NCBI GenBank assembly: GCA_030035585.1
Contig: CM057480.1
Span: 5,325,001 to 5,389,000, forward strand
Source: Dugong dugon
Taxonomy: Eukaryota; Chordata; Mammalia; Sirenia; Dugongidae
Length of the DNA stretch: 64,000 nucleotides
Reading direction: 5' to 3'
In this document: positions 1-10,114 of the stretch, piece after piece
Layout of the letters: every line of letters begins with the position of its first letter
Numbering within the stretch: position 1 is the first letter of the stretch
The notes under the pieces: generated by a model
Told to the model about the DNA's origin: nothing
Seen by the model: only the letters and a program-made list of their open reading frames with translations
Databases searched by the model: none
Position numbers and translations under genes: made by a program

Positions 1-552
1 ACAGTGGTGATGAAAATATTATGAAATAGATGCTTGTGATGGTTGAATAAGTTCTAAAAGTACATAAAGCCATTATATTACACACTGTAAAACTATTAAA
101 ACAAGTTTTATTTTATGAGAAATCTACCATTTAAAATAGTATAAACTATAAAGTAATCTGGAAAAATACTACAACAAAAACAAAAAAATACCCACTTAGG
201 TGAGGAGAAGAGTCTGGTTCTGGAGCCCATGTTCCCTGGCTGTGAACAAGGATCTGCTGTGGAGGAGGTACAGCAACTGGCTCGGCCTCTGGTGCCCAAG
301 GCAGAGCTGGAGATGGAGGACTTAATAGTCTATGCGGCTCCAGTGTTGGAGCAGGAGCAAGATCAATATCAGCTGTTCATCCGGGAGCCAGCTGAAGGTG
401 GCCAAGGATGGAAATTCACCTCTCCAGTTGGCTGTCCATCTGATGCTGGTGATGAAGCTGGTGATGGAATAGATGGTGTGTGCTGGAGCTCCAGCGTTAG
501 TGCAGGAGCAGGATCGACATCAGCAGGTGGTCCGGGAGCTGGTTGTGAAAAT
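1..552 (-). pseudogene. Inverted partial copy of the RALGDS-like last exon and 3' UTR
   Basis: The reverse complement of 1-552 aligns with about 10,520-11,079 on the + strand. It contains the last repeat units (reading PAPGPPADVDPAPALTLELQ in the open frame 650-369), the same GSRMNS-stop ending as the + copy (stop at 369-371), the non-repetitive 3' end and the AATAAA signal (107-112). Homology stops near 552, with no REM exons upstream on that strand. It is therefore a truncated 3' piece of a paralogue in head-to-head orientation, about 10.5 kb from its match. The homology is still running at the window's left edge. Confidence 0.82.
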
Positions 553-1752
553 GACCCACGTGGTCCCTGCCCCCAGGAGCTCACAATCTGTAGGGGAGAC
601 GAGAAGATGGATAAAAGCATGAAAACAAACACAGGCAAAGAAAAGAGCATATTCTATAGAGAAAATAAAGCAGGGCGCTGTGAGATGAGGCTGGGGTGAT
701 GTCCGAGAGGCCTCACTAAGGTGACATTTATGTGTGACCAGAATGACAGGCGGGACCAGCCCTGCGTGAGTCTGGGGACAGCGTGCCAGGAAAAAACACA
801 GTTGGTGCAACGAGTGGGAGGCAGGCCTAAGTTTGTCCAGAGATGGGGTTGAAAAGCAGCCAGTGTGGCTGGAGTGAACTGAGGAGGAGAAGAGGCAGGG
901 AGGAGGAGGACAGGTCCAGGACCCAGGACCTAGTGGGCTAGAGGAATTATCTCCTGCTCTGTGAAAACACCCCAAAACTAATGACTCACAACAGCACACA
1001 GCACACAGTCCCTCTGGGCCAGGAATCTGGGCATGGCTTATCTGGTGACTGCCCCAAGTTCTCAGGAGCCTGGAGCTGTGGTCTCAACTGAGTCTTGTCT
1101 GGGGAGGCTCTGCTCCCTGCTCACTCCTGTGTTATGAGCGGGCCTCTGTGAGCTGTTGGACTCAGGGGCCTCACTTCCTCTCTGTCTGTTGATCAGGACC
1201 CACCCTCAGGTCTTTGTCCCAGGGGCCTCTCCACGGGCAGGTCATACATCACAGCTGCATCCCAGTGAAAGACAGAGAAATAAATGACAGACAGAGAGAG
1301 AGAATGAAAGAGAGCCAGTAGACACTGCCCCAAATGGGGTCATTCTGAGTTGAAATCAACTCAGTGGCACCTAACAACAACAACATTCTTGACAAGCAAG
1401 TCCCTGAGCTCAGTACACACTGAGGGAAGGGGGCCACACAGGATGTGGAGACCACGAGGTAGGATTGTTGGGAGCCATTGTGCAGGCTGCCCACCCCCTA
1501 GTCTGAGATGAGGCACTGGGTCAGATTCTAAACATATTGGAAGTTATTGGATGGTTTTATGCAGAGGGTGACAATATATGATGCTCATTTAATTCCAGCC
1601 CTCTCCTGGTGCAGACTGGGAAATGAGGCCAATAGGGGAAGTGACTTTCTGAAGCTCACACCACCAGATCCCAGCCCTGTTTTGAGGTGTACTCCACGCT
1701 GCTTCCCACCCCTGCTTGAAACTCTTCCATCTCTGAGTTTGTGCTTTAGCTG
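553..1752. other. No gene; diverged interspersed repeats
   Basis: About 640-900 resembles an old mammalian repeat also found near 49,540-50,560 (shared phrases such as GAGGCCTCACTAAGGTGACATT and CCAGTGTGGCTGGAG). Positions 1337-1385 are the 3' tail of an AfroSINE ending in (CAA)n. Open frames at 520-999 and 1249-1494 show no protein features. Confidence 0.5.
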
Positions 1753-2090
1753 CAGGGGCAGATTGTCCAACAGGCAAGCACAGTGAGCACCACATCTTTG
1801 ATGTGGTGAAACCCATGTGAAATTGTTCCCTACAGATTAGTAAGTAAGCACAAGTAAACTTGTGCTTACCTTGCTTAGAGGGTCATCTGCCCCTGTCAGG
1901 GATTGTGAATTTGAAAAGAGGCTTTGATTCTGTAGGAAGGTGCTGTGAGTTTGGGAGAAAGGCAGATGCCAGCCACAGCTAGAAGCAGAGTCTTTGATGT
2001 GGTGAAAAAAACGTGAAAATGTTTACTACAGATGATCTGGTAAGCAGGTAAGCCTTGTGCTTACCTTGCCTATTGGATAATCCGCCCCTG
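1753..2090 (+). mobile_element. hAT-like non-autonomous DNA transposon, copy A
   Basis: It begins CAGGGGCAGATTGTCC and ends GGATAATCCGCCCCTG, which are terminal inverted repeats. Flanking 8-bp segments at 1745-1752 and 2091-2098 match at 6 of 8 positions, as expected for an old hAT target duplication. The interior has subterminal inverted segments and a unique stretch around TTCTGTAGGAAGGTGCTGTG, shared with copy B at 18,733-19,635. No transposase is encoded. Confidence 0.7.
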
Positions 2091-2943
2091 ATTAGCTACA
2101 TGTAATGCCAGCCCGTGGGTTCTATAGGTGTTATCTTACATACCCTGCTGATGTCCCTAGGAAAAAGATGCTAGAATGATCCCTACTGTGTGAGTGGGGG
2201 GACTAGGGAGGCTCTGAGAAGCACAAAGACTTGTCCAGGGTCGCAAAATGGTTAAGAAGGATGAACTGTGTCTGAACTCAAGTTCTGTCTGAACTCAGCT
2301 CTGTCTGCTCAAAGCTGGGGCCCTGGCTGCACGCAGGCCTTCCCCGGGTTCTAGAGGGGTGGAGGGCTGTGTTGGTGTCACTGTGCACAGTTATGGACAT
2401 GGCATGGGGAGCGGTGAGCATTCAGCAGCCCAGAGGGGACTTTGGGGGGTTCTTATCTGAGGTCTCCCCAGGTCAGGGGACCAAGGACATGGCTTCACTT
2501 CCTTGACGACAGAGAGTACATAGAACTTGGAACCCTGGTAACCAGGCACCCACAGCAGCCCCCTACCCAGCTCACTTGAGTGGAGACACTCGAGCTAGGA
2601 ACATGTTTTCTTGTTGTCTCTCATTTTCCCTTGCATCGAAGCGCGAGAAATACCGGGGTTCGACGCTTTCACAAAGGCTGAGACATGGTCTCATCACCCA
2701 ACCACGAAGGCTCTGGGCGTTTACCAAAAGGAACCTGAAGGTAACACAGGGTGGCCCAGGGCTGCCAGTCCAGGCCAGGCCACCACTGTGATCCTACCTG
2801 GGCAGCCCCACACCCCTCCCCCAGGTCACACCAGCCCTCAGGCCATGCCAGCCCTTGTCCTTGTGGGGTCCCTGGTAACGGGGGCAGGGAGGAAAGGAGG
2901 ACAGAACGGATGAGGCAGAAAGTTGTTGGATGAGGCAGGGTCC
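2091..2943. other. No gene; MIR-like remnant then unique sequence
   Basis: Positions 2110-2300 resemble a reversed MIR (GACTTGTCCAGGGTCGCA is the reversed tRNA-body region). The remainder is moderately GC-rich. Open frames at 2576-2913 have no recognisable protein features. Confidence 0.4.
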
Positions 2944-3448
2944 ATTTGGGAGACAGGTGGGTGGGGGTCAGGGAAGGAGGCGCCATGTGATCTGGGGAGA
3001 TTTGGGAGACAGGTGGGTGGGGGTCAGGGAAGGAGGCGCCATGTGATCTGGGGAGGTTTGGGAGACGGGTGGGGGTCAGGGAAGGAGGCGCCATGTGATC
3101 TGGGGAGATTTGGGAGACAGGTGGGTGGGGGTCAGGGAAGGAGGCGCCATGTGATCTGGGCAGATTTGGGAGACAGGTGGGTGGGGGTCAGGGAAGGAGG
3201 CACCATGTGATCTGGCCAGATTTGGGAGACAGGTGGGTGGGGGTCAGGGAAGGAGGCGCCATGTGATCTGGGGAGGTTTGGGAGACGGGTGGGGGTCAGG
3301 GAAGGAGGCGCCATGTGATCTGGGGAGATTTGGGAGACAGGTGGATGGGGGTCAGGGAAGGAGGCGCCATGTGATCTGGGGAGATTTGGGAGACGGGTGG
3401 GTGGGGGTCAGGGAAGGAGGCGCCATGTGATCTGGGGAGATTTGGGGG
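2944..3448. repeat. 56-bp tandem minisatellite, nine units
   Basis: The unit starts TTTGGGAGACAGGTGGGTGG and contains AAGGAGGCGCCATGTGATC. Starts fall at 2945, 3001, 3057, 3109, 3165 and onwards; most units are 56 bp and a variant lacking four bases is 52 bp. The short-unit variant recurs, so blocks of units were probably duplicated. Long open frames across it on both strands (2669-3094, 2923-3210, 3233-3430) are by-products of the repeat. Confidence 0.92.
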
Positions 3449-3999
3449 GGGAGAAGTGAGGACAATGATGAAAACGGCGCTGCTCCTTCAGGACTAGCAC
3501 TCACTGGGCCAACCCCCAGCTCCATCCCCACAGCCCCTCACCATCTCTGGGTTCAGGGGGCTGGGTCTGACCTGGAGTGGGGTGCTGGGTGGGCCTAGTC
3601 CATCAGGTTGGGTGCCTTGGAGACTGGGAGCTGGGGTGGCAAAGGCGGAGACCTCCTTCACGTCCCTGCCCCAACCCCCCGATGACATAGAACTCTGGGC
3701 CCTTAGTCTACCCAGGGGTCCCAGTTCAGACCAGGGCTTTAGGGAGGGACGGTCGGGGTCACAGGCCGAGTCTCGGCACTCTCACCTGGGCCTTCTCTGA
3801 GACCCAGCTCACCCTGAGTGGGACAGTCAACATGCAGTCCTAGCTGCTGGCATTGCCTGCGTCACTGCTGACCCTGTGCAGCCCAGCTTCTCCCAGATCC
3901 TGCTGTAATACTCAGAGGTGGATTTTTCTATCTATGAACTTGGCCGGAGCCAGATCGTGCAGCCCCCAGGCTGACCCACCCAGCACGTTCTATAGATGG
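3449..3999. other. GC-rich unique sequence upstream of the RALGDS-like exons
   Basis: An open frame covers 3582-3800, and short GC-rich segments resemble gene-flanking sequence, but I find no exon with a start codon that splices convincingly to 4600. If the gene has its own first exon, this stretch or the interval beyond the minisatellite is the likely place. Confidence 0.3.
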
Positions 4000-4464
4000 T
4001 GTCTTAGTCATCTAGTGCCACTATAACAGAAATACCACAAGTGGATGGCTTTAACAAAGAGAAGTTTATTCCTTACAGTAAAGCAGGCTAAAAGTCCAAA
4101 TTCAGGGCGTCAGCTCCAGGTGAAGACTTTCTCTGTCGGCCTTCTCATCAATGTTCCCCCCGGACTAGGAGCTTCTCCACGCAGGGACACGCTCTGCTCC
4201 TGGCACTGCTTTCTTGGTAGTATGAGGTCCCCCAGTCTCTCTGCTCACTTCTGTCTTTTATATCTCAAGAGATTTCCTCAGGACACAATCCAATCTTATA
4301 GATTGAGTCCTGCCTTACTAACACAACTGCCACCCATCCATCCTCCCTCATTAACTCACAGAGGCAGGATTTACAACATATAGGAAAATCACACAATACC
4401 AGGAATCATGGCCCGGCCAAACTGACACACACATTTTTCGGGGGACACAATTCAATCCACGACA
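4000..4464 (-). mobile_element. Solo LTR, afrotherian MaLR-like family
   Basis: The reverse complement starts TGTCGTGGATTGAATTGTGT and ends CTAGATGACTAAGACA, the ends shared by nine copies in this window. Flanks GATGG (3995-3999) and AATGG (4465-4469) match at 4 of 5 bases, fitting a 5-bp ERVL/MaLR duplication. It lies 135 bp upstream of exon 1 of the RALGDS-like model, in opposite orientation. Confidence 0.82.
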
Positions 4465-4599
4465 AATGGGGAACTAGGAGATCCTCAGAGGCTCAGCGGG
4501 CACAAGGGCTTGAGGAGCGGAGAAGGAAGGAGGCGGCTGCCAGGGGCCTTGCTGCCTCCCTGGCCGCTGCCGGCACTGACTCTGCAGAACCCCCCACAG

Positions 4600-4683
4600 G
4601 AGATCCCCAAGGAGAAGGAGGACGGCATCATCTACTTGATCTACCCCAAGAAAGGGGCCAGAAAGGGCTGGCTCAGGCTCTGG
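4600..4683 (+). CDS. RALGDS-like exon 1 of the model (28 codons)
   Basis: The acceptor is a pyrimidine-rich tract ending CCCCCCACAG at 4599. The exon reads EIPKEKEDGIIYLIYPKKGA and ends GWLRLW before the donor GTGACT at 4684 (phase 0). It corresponds to the residues just before the REM domain in RalGDS, where human RalGDS has an EIGEELINGVIY-type sequence; it is shorter than the human exon. The donor lacks the usual A/G at +5, so it is the weakest site in the model. A methionine frame is open upstream from 4510, but no promoter or first exon is evident; a solo LTR occupies 4000-4464. Confidence 0.62.
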
Positions 4684-7600
4684 GTGACTGGGAGGTGGGG
4701 GAGGGGAGTGGGGCCCCTACCCAGGGACCCAAGATGACCAGAGGGGGCCTGGGGCACAGACACCACGCAGGGGACCCCCAGCTCCCTCCCAGGACTTTCC
4801 CTCTCCAGGGCCCCTAGTCCCCTCCCAAAGAAGCTGACCACCACCCTTCCCTCCGCCCACCCACTGCCCTTCCCACCCTGGCCAGCTACAAAGTCACTCT
4901 TCCCATATTTGTAGGAATATCAGAAATGAGTTTTTTCTACCGTCTTCATTTCCCATCAGCCCATGTGTCTTTTTGCATGTTGCTCCTGTTTTAGTGTTTA
5001 ACTTCCAACCCCAGGGCCTGGGCAGCAGTCGGCTGGGCTGTCCTTCCACACCTCCTCCAGCCTCACACATCATCACGCTGAGCAGGCTTCTTTTACCCTA
5101 AAGCACAGGGCGCAGGCTATGACACACCTTTTTCTGCCACCTGCAATCTCGAGGACACATCATGTGACCCCTCCAGGTCAGGGGCTGTGTGCTCTCTGCA
5201 GAATGTTCCAGAAGGGAGGCCGGTTCCCACGATGATTGAGTCTCTCACTGCTGCTGGCCCTGGACTGATTCCTTCTGCTGCCCTTTCAGCAGGGCTGCAG
5301 GAACACTTACATGCGTCCTCATACATTGAGCCACCCAGGACAGACTCCCAGGAGCGGCATGCTGGGGGGAAGGATGTGCACATTTCAGGTTAGGACCACT
5401 AGAGCCAGACTCCTTCCCAAAACAGCTGTCGCAGTCACGTGGCCCAGCAGTCTGTGATGCTAGCTGCTCCCTGCATCAAGCCAGTTCCGGGTGTTACAGT
5501 TCATTTCCATTTTGCCAATTTCTGTCCGGGTGGCCAGTGGAACTACAAAGTGGCTTTCAGGTGCTTGTTGGCCCTGAGAAGCCGAGCCCCCTCTCGGTCC
5601 TTTACTGGCCATTCGGATTCACTCTTCCTGAGTTGTTTGTTCAGATCCTGGGTCCTGTGGGGGTCTGTCTCCCACCCCAGGATCTCCAGGCTCTCACTCT
5701 TGGCTGGCTATGTGTGCTCTATAGCTTCAGGCTCTCAAAACCCCCTTTAATGTACAGAAAGAAAAATCCGTGTCTCCCTTCACCATCAGAGGGGATCTCA
5801 TAGGGTGTGTCTGCTCTGTGCACTGTCTCCAGCTGGGAGGGAGTGAGCTTGCACCAGACCTTCTCCTATGAGTCAGGAGCAGAGCAGGCCTTACATAGCA
5901 CACAGGGAACCTCACAGAACCTTATCGTTGGACGGTTTTGGGCTCTGACCAGGTGACTTTGAGCAGACACTGGACATCGCCAAGTCTGTTTTCTCATCTC
6001 TGGAATGGGGTGTTTTGTGAGGACTCACTGGGATACTGCTGTTCCTGCAGGGAGATACCATGGTTACTTAGCTAACAAAATGACTTCAGGTTCCTAACGT
6101 TTTTAATCATTCCCTACCTCAACTTCTGCTTGGAAAGCTGAGTCCTGTTTTCTGCTGGAGGCACTCATGTCCCACCTCCTGCCACCTCCTGGTGGTTCAT
6201 AGGGCTGCCTCTCACAATATGTCCCTCCTCTGTCCCATCCCAGTGTGTCTGTGGGTCAGACCAGGACCTGGATGAGGCCTGGGTGGTGAAAACCATCAAG
6301 GCAGGCTCACTGGAGAAGCTGGTGGAGTACCTGGTGCCCGCGTTCCTAAAGGGTGACTTCTCCTACATCAAAATCTTCCTGGGAACATACAGAACCTATG
6401 CCACCACCCAGCAGGTCCTAGATGAGCTGTTCCAAAGGTGAGCGCCCTGCCCTCCACAGCCCAGTGGGGACTCTGCCCCCTACCAGTTGTGAGTCTAGGG
6501 AATGTCACTTCACCACTCAGAGCCTCAGTTTGCTCCCCTGAGAAGTGGGGTGGTAAAGGACCAGTCAGCTAGAATTACTGTCAGGACCACGTGGGACAAG
6601 CCATGGAAAGTGTGTACACGGAGCCCAGTAATATGGTTAAGGGTGCTGGAGGGGCTGGGATGTTCCCATGGATTGTTTTCCTCTCCCTCATGAAGAAGCT
6701 TGTCTGCCTCACCCCTCACTGACCACGTGCCCTTGAGCAAACCTATTTCCCATTTGTAAAGCTGGGTTGCGATTCCATCTAGTGGGTCCTTGTCCTTGGT
6801 GTAGCCAGAACAGGGATCCCTGGAGGCTAGTAGAGGGGCCCCAGGACTCTCAGATACCTGGGAAGGTACTGGTTGGGTTCACTCATTCACCAGTTATCCA
6901 TGAAGCCCCTACTGTTGCAGACACTGTTCTAGGCACTTAGCATTGTTCAGCGGACAAAACAGATAGGAAGCCCTGCCCTCCTGTGCCTCCATTCTAGTTG
7001 GGGAGTCAGACAGGAATACTAGACATCTTAAGCAGGTAATGTCCACAGTGCATTAGATGTGACACCCTCACCCCACCTCTAGGTATGGATGTAACCACCC
7101 CTATTCTGCTGAGGACAGTGAACCCCAGGACCAGCGGAAAGAGTGAGTGGACTTTGATTGGAGAAGGAGGGGCTCCTGTCTCTACAGAAGGGTGGAGGTT
7201 ATAGGGGGCCTGTGTCTGGATTGGTCTGGGCAGACACTGGGCCCCACACATCTAGATTCCACTACAGGAATGAGTTTAGGGGTGTCCCCAGCAGGAAGAA
7301 AGCAGTCATAGAGAGCTGAGAGTGGAACCTGGGCATCCTGGGGAGCAGAGGGGCGGCTGGGGGCTCAGAGAGACCCCTGAGAGAACCCATCCCCCCACAA
7401 TCCCCTCATATCATGGCTTGCACCCTCCCCTATTTGGGGTCCAAAACAGGAGGCACGGGGTGGGGGGAGAAACCTGCTCCCAAATCCCGATCCCCAGTTG
7501 TGGGTGCTCAGCTGCATGCGGGGCCCCTGTCCCATGGGAGAACGGTGTCTGCGGGAGAAGAGACCCTCACATGCGTGCAGAGAACCAGGCAGCACACTGG

Positions 7601-10114
7601 TGCACACGTTCCAGAGGAGGGGACCGAGGATCTGGGCATCTGGGGCAGGGGACAGACTCCGTGTGTCACTCAGCATCAGATAATCCTGGGGCACTACTGT
7701 GGGCCAGGCTGTGAGGTGAACATGCAGACACACGCCACCATGCCCTCGGAGGATTACCATCCCTTGGGGAGACGGCCAGGGGAAAGTGATGTAATTCAGG
7801 CTCCCTGAGGAGGGAGAGTTGGTCAGACCATTGATGGGGAGCTCCCTGGGACCGAGGCTCTGTGCCAGCCCCCTGCTCAGTGACCAGGCCTGCCACTACC
7901 AGGACAGCCAGAGGGCGAGATGCAGGGTGGTGCTGACCTTTGGAAGGACAGGGCAGATAGACGGACGCGGCCCTTTGCAGGGATGCCCTGGGAGGGCAGT
8001 GTGGCAGGAAAAGCCAGGCCTCTGATCCTGCTCTTCACCACCCACCCCCAGTGCCATCTCTTTCATCCTGGGCACATGGCTGAAGGACTACTCGGAGGAT
8101 TTCGATCAGCCCCCGTACTTCCCCTGCCTAAAGCTCCTGGTGGAGTATGTGCAGGTGAACATGCCGGGCTCCCATCTGGAACGCCGTGCCCAACTTCTCT
8201 TGGCCCAGCTGGATCCAGTGGAGGTCACTGAGTCAGAGCCAGAGGGTGAGGAGGACTGGGCATGCCTGCATGTGAGCTTGTGAGGGAGACATGGGAAGAC
8301 CCCCAGAAGCTGGGGTTGAGCCAGAGCACAGAGTAACTGCAGACCCTCCTCTGGTGGACCACAGTCTGGGAAGGCTTCCTGGGGTGGAAATCTTGGGAAT
8401 GGGTGGCAGTGGGATGTTTTGCATCATTGGCAAGGCAGGAGGAAAGGCAGTCACATTGGTGGACATTTCTCCTCTTGTAGCTCCAGAGCCAGGGCCAGCG
8501 CCAGTTGTAAAAGTAACTCAAGATCTATCTTTGCCTGAAGAACCGGCTTCTGGACCATCTCCTGGGGCGCATTCTTCTCCTTTACCAGCACCAGAGCTCC
8601 ACAGTGTCCCACCTATTACATCACCAGCTCCAGCCCTGGTACCAGATAGAGAGCTGGCTGGAGGTATGGATTCCCATCTAGGGTCACCTCCAGAACCAGC
8701 TCCCGGACCACTGGCTGATGTCGATCCTGCTCCTGCTGCAACACCAGAGGTCTACAGAACACCAGCTATTCCATCACCAGCTCCATCGCTGGCACCAGAC
8801 AAACAACTGGCTGGAGGGCTGGATTCTTACCCTGGGCCACTTTCAGAACAGGCTCCTGTACCACCTGGTGAGGTTGATCCTGCTCCTGCTCCAACACTGG
8901 AGCTCCACAGAGCACCAGCTATTCCATCACCAGCTCCTGCACTGGCACCTGATGAAGAGTCAGCTGGAAGGTCAGATTCTTATCCTGGGCCACCTCCAGA
9001 ACTGGCTTCTGGACCACCTGATAAGGTTGATCCTGCGCCTGTTCCAACACTGGAGCTCGATAGAACACCAGCTGTTCCATCACCAGCTCCTGCACCAGCA
9101 CCTGATGAAGAGCCAGCTGGAAGGTCAGATTCTTATCCTGGGCCACCTCCAGAACTGGCTCCCAGACCACTGGCTGATGTTGATGCTGTTCCTGCTACAA
9201 CACTGGAGCTCCGTAGAACACCAGCTATTCCATCACCAGCTCCATCACTGGCAGCAGATGAAGAGCCAGCTGGAGGGTCAGATTCTTATCCTGGGACACC
9301 TCCAGATCTGGCTTCTGGACCACCTGGTGAGGTTGATCCTGCGCCTACTACAACACCGGAGCTCCATAGAGCACCACCTATTCCATCACCAGATCCTGCG
9401 CTGGCACCTGATGAACAGCCAGCTGGAGGATCAGATTCTTACTGTGGGCCACCTCCAGAACCGACTCCCGGACCACTGGCTCATGTCAATCCTGCTCCTG
9501 CTCCAACACCGGAGCTCGATGTAGACCAGGTCCTCCTCCAGCTCCGTCACCAGCGTCAGATGGAGAGCCAGATGAAGAGGTGGATTCCCATCCTGGGCCA
9601 CCTCCAGAACCGGATCCTAGGCCACCAACTGATGTCCACTTTACTCTTGATCCAACGCAGGAGCTCAACAGAGCACAAGCTATTTCATCACCAGCTTCAG
9701 CTCTGGCAGCAGATGGATAGCCCGCTGGAGGTTCAGATTCTCAACCTGGGCCACCTCCAGAGCCGGCTCCTGGACCACCTGGTGATGTCGATCCTGCTCC
9801 TACACCGACACCGAAGCTCAGTAGAGCACAACCTACCTCATCACCTGCTTCCACACTGGCACCAGATGGACAGCCCACAGGAGAGCTGGATTATTACCCT
9901 GCGCAACTTCCAGAGCAGACTCCAGGACCAGTTCCTGAGTCAGACCCTGCTCTTGCAGCAACACTGGAGCTGGGTACAACAACAGGTCATTCATCACCAA
10001 GTCCAGCACTGGCCCCTGACAGAGACCCTGCTGGAAGATCGGATTCTCTCTCTGGGTCAACACCATAACCAGCTCCTGGACCGCCTGGTGAGGTCGATCA
10101 TGCTACTGGACTAA
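4600..10114 (+). CDS. RALGDS-like paralogue: REM domain plus proline-rich repeat tail, no RasGEF domain (5-exon model, 5' incomplete)
   Basis: Joining 4600-4683, 6244-6437, 7083-7142, 8052-8245 and 8481-10114 gives one open frame of 721 codons plus a stop, with every junction in phase (0, 2, 2, 1). Exons 1-4 resemble the N-terminus of RalGDS: an EIP..EDGIIYLIY start, then VKTIKAGSLEKLVEYLVPAF, IFLGTYRTYATTQQVLDELF, AISFILGTWLKDYSEDF and the NMPGSHLERRAQLLLAQL helix of the RasGEF_N (REM) domain. In RalGDS this domain supports the CDC25-type domain that activates Ral GTPases. Here a proline/alanine-rich tail replaces everything downstream, so exchange activity is not expected. RalGDS and RGL4 also have a PA-rich linker at this point, so the tail is an expanded linker ending early. 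No start-codon exon was identified. It could be a working truncated paralogue or a pseudogene; the intact splice phases favour recent constraint, the tail frame changes argue against it. Confidence 0.72.
4684..6243 (+). other. Intron 1 of the RALGDS-like model
   Basis: Mostly unique sequence with a MIR-like stretch at 5935-6040 (CATCTCTGGAATGGGGTG). No RNA gene or convincing internal exon is seen; open frames at 4894-5076, 5117-5393 and 5439-5803 lack domain features. Confidence 0.5.
6244..6437 (+). CDS. RALGDS-like exon 2 (REM domain, first half)
   Basis: Acceptor CAG at 6241-6243 and donor AAG|GTGAGC at 6437/6438; 194 bp, entering in phase 0 and leaving in phase 2. Sixty-four codons encode CVCGSDQDLDEAW, then the REM helices containing KAGSLEKLVEYLVP and FLGTYRTYATTQQVLDELFQ. 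Position by position this follows the RalGDS pattern KAGTLEKLVEHLVPAF...TTTQQVLDLLF. No stop or frameshift is present. Confidence 0.85.
6438..7082 (+). other. Intron 2 of the RALGDS-like model
   Basis: A MIR-like remnant lies at 6480-6560 (CAGAGCCTCAGTTTGCTCCC), and an old interspersed repeat at 6880-7050 (GACACTGTTCTAGGCACTTA) also occurs near 14,740 and 49,540. Nothing coding is seen. Confidence 0.5.
7083..7142 (+). CDS. RALGDS-like exon 3 (REM domain linker)
   Basis: A 60-bp exon between acceptor TCTAG (7082) and donor GTGAGT (7143). It completes the arginine codon split across the intron and reads YGCNHPYSAEDSEPQDQRK, matching the RalGDS segment YGC..PYSSEDGGPQDQLK. It leaves in phase 2. 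Size, phase and sequence agree with the parental gene, so the exon structure is ancestral and the locus is not a processed retrocopy. Confidence 0.85.
7143..8051 (+). other. Intron 3 of the RALGDS-like model
   Basis: GC-rich unique sequence. Overlapping open frames on both strands (7322-7896) reflect base composition; none continues a RalGDS-like protein, and the flanking exons join in phase without them. Confidence 0.5.
8052..8245 (+). CDS. RALGDS-like exon 4 (REM domain, second half)
   Basis: Acceptor CCCCCAG (8051), donor GAGG|GTGAGG (8246), 194 bp, entering in phase 2 and leaving in phase 1. It encodes AISFILGTWLKDYSEDFDQP, then FPCLKLLVEYVQVNMPGSHL and ERRAQLLLAQLDPVEVTESE. In RalGDS the same helix runs straight into the PA-rich linker, as it does here. 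No inactivating change is seen. Confidence 0.87.
8481..10114 (+). CDS. RALGDS-like exon 5: proline-rich repeat tail with frame change
   Basis: The acceptor is CTCTTGTAG at 8480; the exon completes an alanine codon, then reads PEPGPAPVVKVTQDLSLPEE. From about 8560 it consists of a repeated 51-residue unit with landmarks AIPSPAPALAPDEE, AGGSDSYPGPPPEL and VDPAPAPTLELHR. The repeat frame is open for about 345 codons. Near 9525 a small indel puts the reading frame out of step, so the next ~196 residues are the same DNA read differently (Leu/Gln/His-rich, for example QNRILGHQL) until TAA at 10112-10114. In the original repeat frame, stops occur at 9718 (TAG) and 10066 (TAA). The repeat frame returns to the exon frame near 10320 and stays open to TGA at 10697. 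Residues beyond 9525 may therefore be non-functional. Confidence 0.65.

Noticed and set aside
2669-3430. Pro- and Gly/Arg-rich open frames on both strands
   Set aside because: They are readings of the 56-bp minisatellite and change frame with the 52-bp variants.
3582-3800. Possible first coding exon of the RALGDS-like gene
   Set aside because: No similarity to RalGDS N-termini that I recognise and no donor in phase with exon 1.
8919-9170. Minus-strand open frame in the repeat exon
   Set aside because: It is the antisense of the 153-bp repeat, of unit-determined length, with no independent features.
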